From: Shimwellia pseudoproteus
GTDB taxonomy: Bacteria; Pseudomonadota; Gammaproteobacteria; Enterobacterales; Enterobacteriaceae
DNA length: 64,000 bases
Reading direction: 5' to 3'
Assembly (NCBI RefSeq): GCF_016415625.1
Contig: NZ_WBXP01000004.1
Location: 1 to 64,000, forward strand
Position 1 is the stretch's first letter, and the number at the start of each line of letters is the position of its first letter. The notes under the pieces are model-generated. The model saw nothing but the letters and a program-made list of their open reading frames with translations. It ran no database searches and was not told the DNA's origin. This document shows positions 62,353 through 64,000 of the stretch, in pieces. Position numbers and translations under genes: made by a program.

Positions 62353-64000
62353 ATGCGTACACAATACTGTGGGCAGCTCAATCTGTCCCATGTAGGGCAA
62401 CAAGTGACTCTGTGTGGTTGGGTCAACCGTCGTCGCGATCTGGGTAGTCTTGTTTTCATTGATATGCGGGACCGTGAAGGCATCGTTCAGGTCTTTTTTG
62501 ACCCGGATCGTCAGGATGTTTTCAAGTTTGCCTCAGAGCTGCGTAATGAGTTTTGTATTCAGGTAACCGGCACTGTACGTGCCCGTGACGAAAAAAACAT
62601 CAATCGTGATATGGCCACCGGTGAAGTCGAAGTCTTCGCGACCGATCTGAACATCATCAACCGTTCTGAGCCGCTGCCGATTGACTCTAACCATGTCAAT
62701 ACCGAAGAAGCGCGCCTGAAATACCGTTATCTGGACCTGCGTCGTCCGGAAATGGCCCAGCGACTGAAAACCCGGGCGAAAATTACTGCTTTTGTGCGCC
62801 ATTTTATGGACCGCCACGGTTTTCTGGATATTGAAACCCCGATGCTGACCAAGGCAACCCCAGAGGGTGCCCGCGATTACCTGGTGCCGAGCCGCGTGAA
62901 CAAAGGTAAATTTTACGCGCTGCCGCAGTCCCCTCAGCTGTTTAAACAACTGCTGATGATGTCCGGGTTCGATCGCTACTATCAGATAGTGAAGTGCTTC
63001 CGCGATGAAGACTTACGCGCTGACCGCCAACCTGAATTTACCCAGATAGACGTTGAGACCTCCTTCATGACCGCCGCCCAGGTGCGTGAGATCATGGAAG
63101 AGATGATCCGCGGTTTGTGGATGGAAATTAAAGGTGTTGATCTGGGCAAATTCCCGGTGATGACCTTCGCTGAAGCGGATCGCCGTTACGGTTCTGATAA
63201 ACCGGATCTGCGTAACCCGATGGAACTGGTTGATATTGCCGATTTGCTGAAAGACGTTGAGTTTAAAGTCTTCTCCGGCCCGGCCAATGATGCGAAGGGC
63301 CGTGTTGCGGCACTGCGTGTACCGGGCGGTGCCCAGCTGAGCCGTAAACAGATTGATGAATACGGTAAATTTGTTGAAATTTATGGCGCCAAAGGTCTGG
63401 CCTACATGAAGGTCAACGAACGCGCCAATGGCCTGGAAGGGATCAACAGCCCAGTGGCTAAATTCCTGACGGCGGAGATAGTGGAACAGATCCTGTCCCG
63501 TACTGCGGCCCAGGATGGCGATATTATCTTCTTCGGTGCGGATAAAGGCCGGATCGTTTCCGATGCGATGGGTGCTCTGCGCCTGAAGCTGGGTAAAGAT
63601 CTGGGCCTGACCGACGACGCCAAATGGGCGCCGATGTGGGTGATTGACTTCCCGATGTTCGAGGAAGATGGCGAAGGTGGCCTGACTGCCATGCACCATC
63701 CGTTCACCTCACCGCGCGATATGTCCCCGGAACAGCTGAAAGCACAGCCGGAAACCGCCATTGCTAACGCGTACGACATGGTCATTAATGGCTATGAAGT
63801 GGGTGGTGGTTCAGTGCGTATTCATAACAATGCGATGCAGCAGACCGTGTTCGAAATCCTCGGGATTAACGAACAGGAACAGCGCGAAAAATTCGGCTTC
63901 CTGCTGGATGCGCTGAAATACGGTACTCCGCCACACGCTGGCCTGGCGTTCGGTCTGGACCGTGTCACCATGCTGCTGACCGGCACCGAAAACATTCGTG
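62353..64000 (+). CDS. aspS: Aspartyl-tRNA synthetase, partial (right end cut by window)
   Basis: Class II synthetase charging tRNA-Asp. 549 codons are present out of about 590. The OB-fold anticodon domain ([20 protein letters not shown]), motif 2 ([20 protein letters not shown]), the bacterial GAD insertion and motif 3 ([13 protein letters not shown]) are in place. ATG 62353 gives the known N-terminus [10 protein letters not shown]; only the last forty or so residues lie outside. Confidence 0.97.
   Translation, partial: MRTQYCGQLNLSHVGQQVTLCGWVNRRRDLGSLVFIDMRDREGIVQVFFDPDRQDVFKFASELRNEFCIQVTGTVRARDEKNINRDMATGEVEVFATDLNIINRSEPLPIDSNHVNTEEARLKYRYLDLRRPEMAQRLKTRAKITAFVRHFMDRHGFLDIETPMLTKATPEGARDYLVPSRVNKGKFYALPQSPQLFKQLLMMSGFDRYYQIVKCFRDEDLRADRQPEFTQIDVETSFMTAAQVREIMEEMIRGLWMEIKGVDLGKFPVMTFAEADRRYGSDKPDLRNPMELVDIADLLKDVEFKVFSGPANDAKGRVAALRVPGGAQLSRKQIDEYGKFVEIYGAKGLAYMKVNERANGLEGINSPVAKFLTAEIVEQILSRTAAQDGDIIFFGADKGRIVSDAMGALRLKLGKDLGLTDDAKWAPMWVIDFPMFEEDGEGGLTAMHHPFTSPRDMSPEQLKAQPETAIANAYDMVINGYEVGGGSVRIHNNAMQQTVFEILGINEQEQREKFGFLLDALKYGTPPHAGLAFGLDRVTMLLTGTENIR

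Overview
The window is chromosomal DNA of an enterobacterium (Enterobacteriaceae). Most genes match Escherichia coli families at near full length, and the order follows the E. coli stretch from yoaF/yeaO/nimTR through yeaGH, mipA, gapA, sppA, topB, ynj, xthA and spy to argS, cutC, cmoAB and aspS. The fimbrial operon ends in fimK, as in Klebsiella, and there are a BudC-type acetoin reductase, hut genes and a pectin-use pair. This suggests a relative of Escherichia and Klebsiella (for example a Shimwellia- or Kluyvera-like genus) rather than E. coli; the sequence alone does not fix the species. No rRNA, tRNA, CRISPR array, prophage or insertion sequence was seen.

Region 1 (1-9257) is a complete type 1 fimbria locus: one FimB/FimE-type recombinase, a 316-bp invertible switch with 12-bp inverted repeats and the fimA promoter facing fimA (phase ON), then fimA-I-C-D-F-G-H-K. 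fimC carries a one-base expansion in a C8 tract that breaks its reading frame. The recombinase seems to lack its first residues. fimK encodes a LuxR-type helix-turn-helix joined to an EAL domain.

Region 2 (9258-17785) holds a small membrane protein, an acetoin reductase, lpxP, two very short membrane-protein genes, a candidate minus-strand small RNA, yoaF, yeaO, an amidotransferase-like gene, the nimT/nimR pair and a YncE-like propeller.

Region 3 (18185-43078) is core metabolism and stress functions: yeaGH with a possible sigma-54 promoter, mipA, yeaD, gapA divergent from msrB-yeaC with a perfect CRP site between them, pncA-ansA, sppA, ydjA, selD-topB, gdhA, nudG, ynjA-ynjF, the ydjZ-ynjBCDE transporter/sulfurtransferase operon and xthA. 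Relative to E. coli, ynjA has left the ynjBCDE side and now precedes ynjF on the other strand.

Region 4 (43557-53128) is more accessory: spy, a HutG-like N-formylglutamate hydrolase, hutH behind a palindromic HutC-type operator, yddG, a dicarboxylate/glutamate symporter, yicN, and a transporter plus GH105 hydrolase pair for unsaturated pectin fragments. hutU, hutI and hutC are not in the window.

Region 5 (53225-64000) is argS, yecM, a PatB-type C-S lyase, cutC with the sigma-E small RNA MicL starting inside it, an orphan terminator, cmoB-cmoA (tRNA wobble cmo5U), yecN, yecE-yecD and the first 549 codons of aspS.
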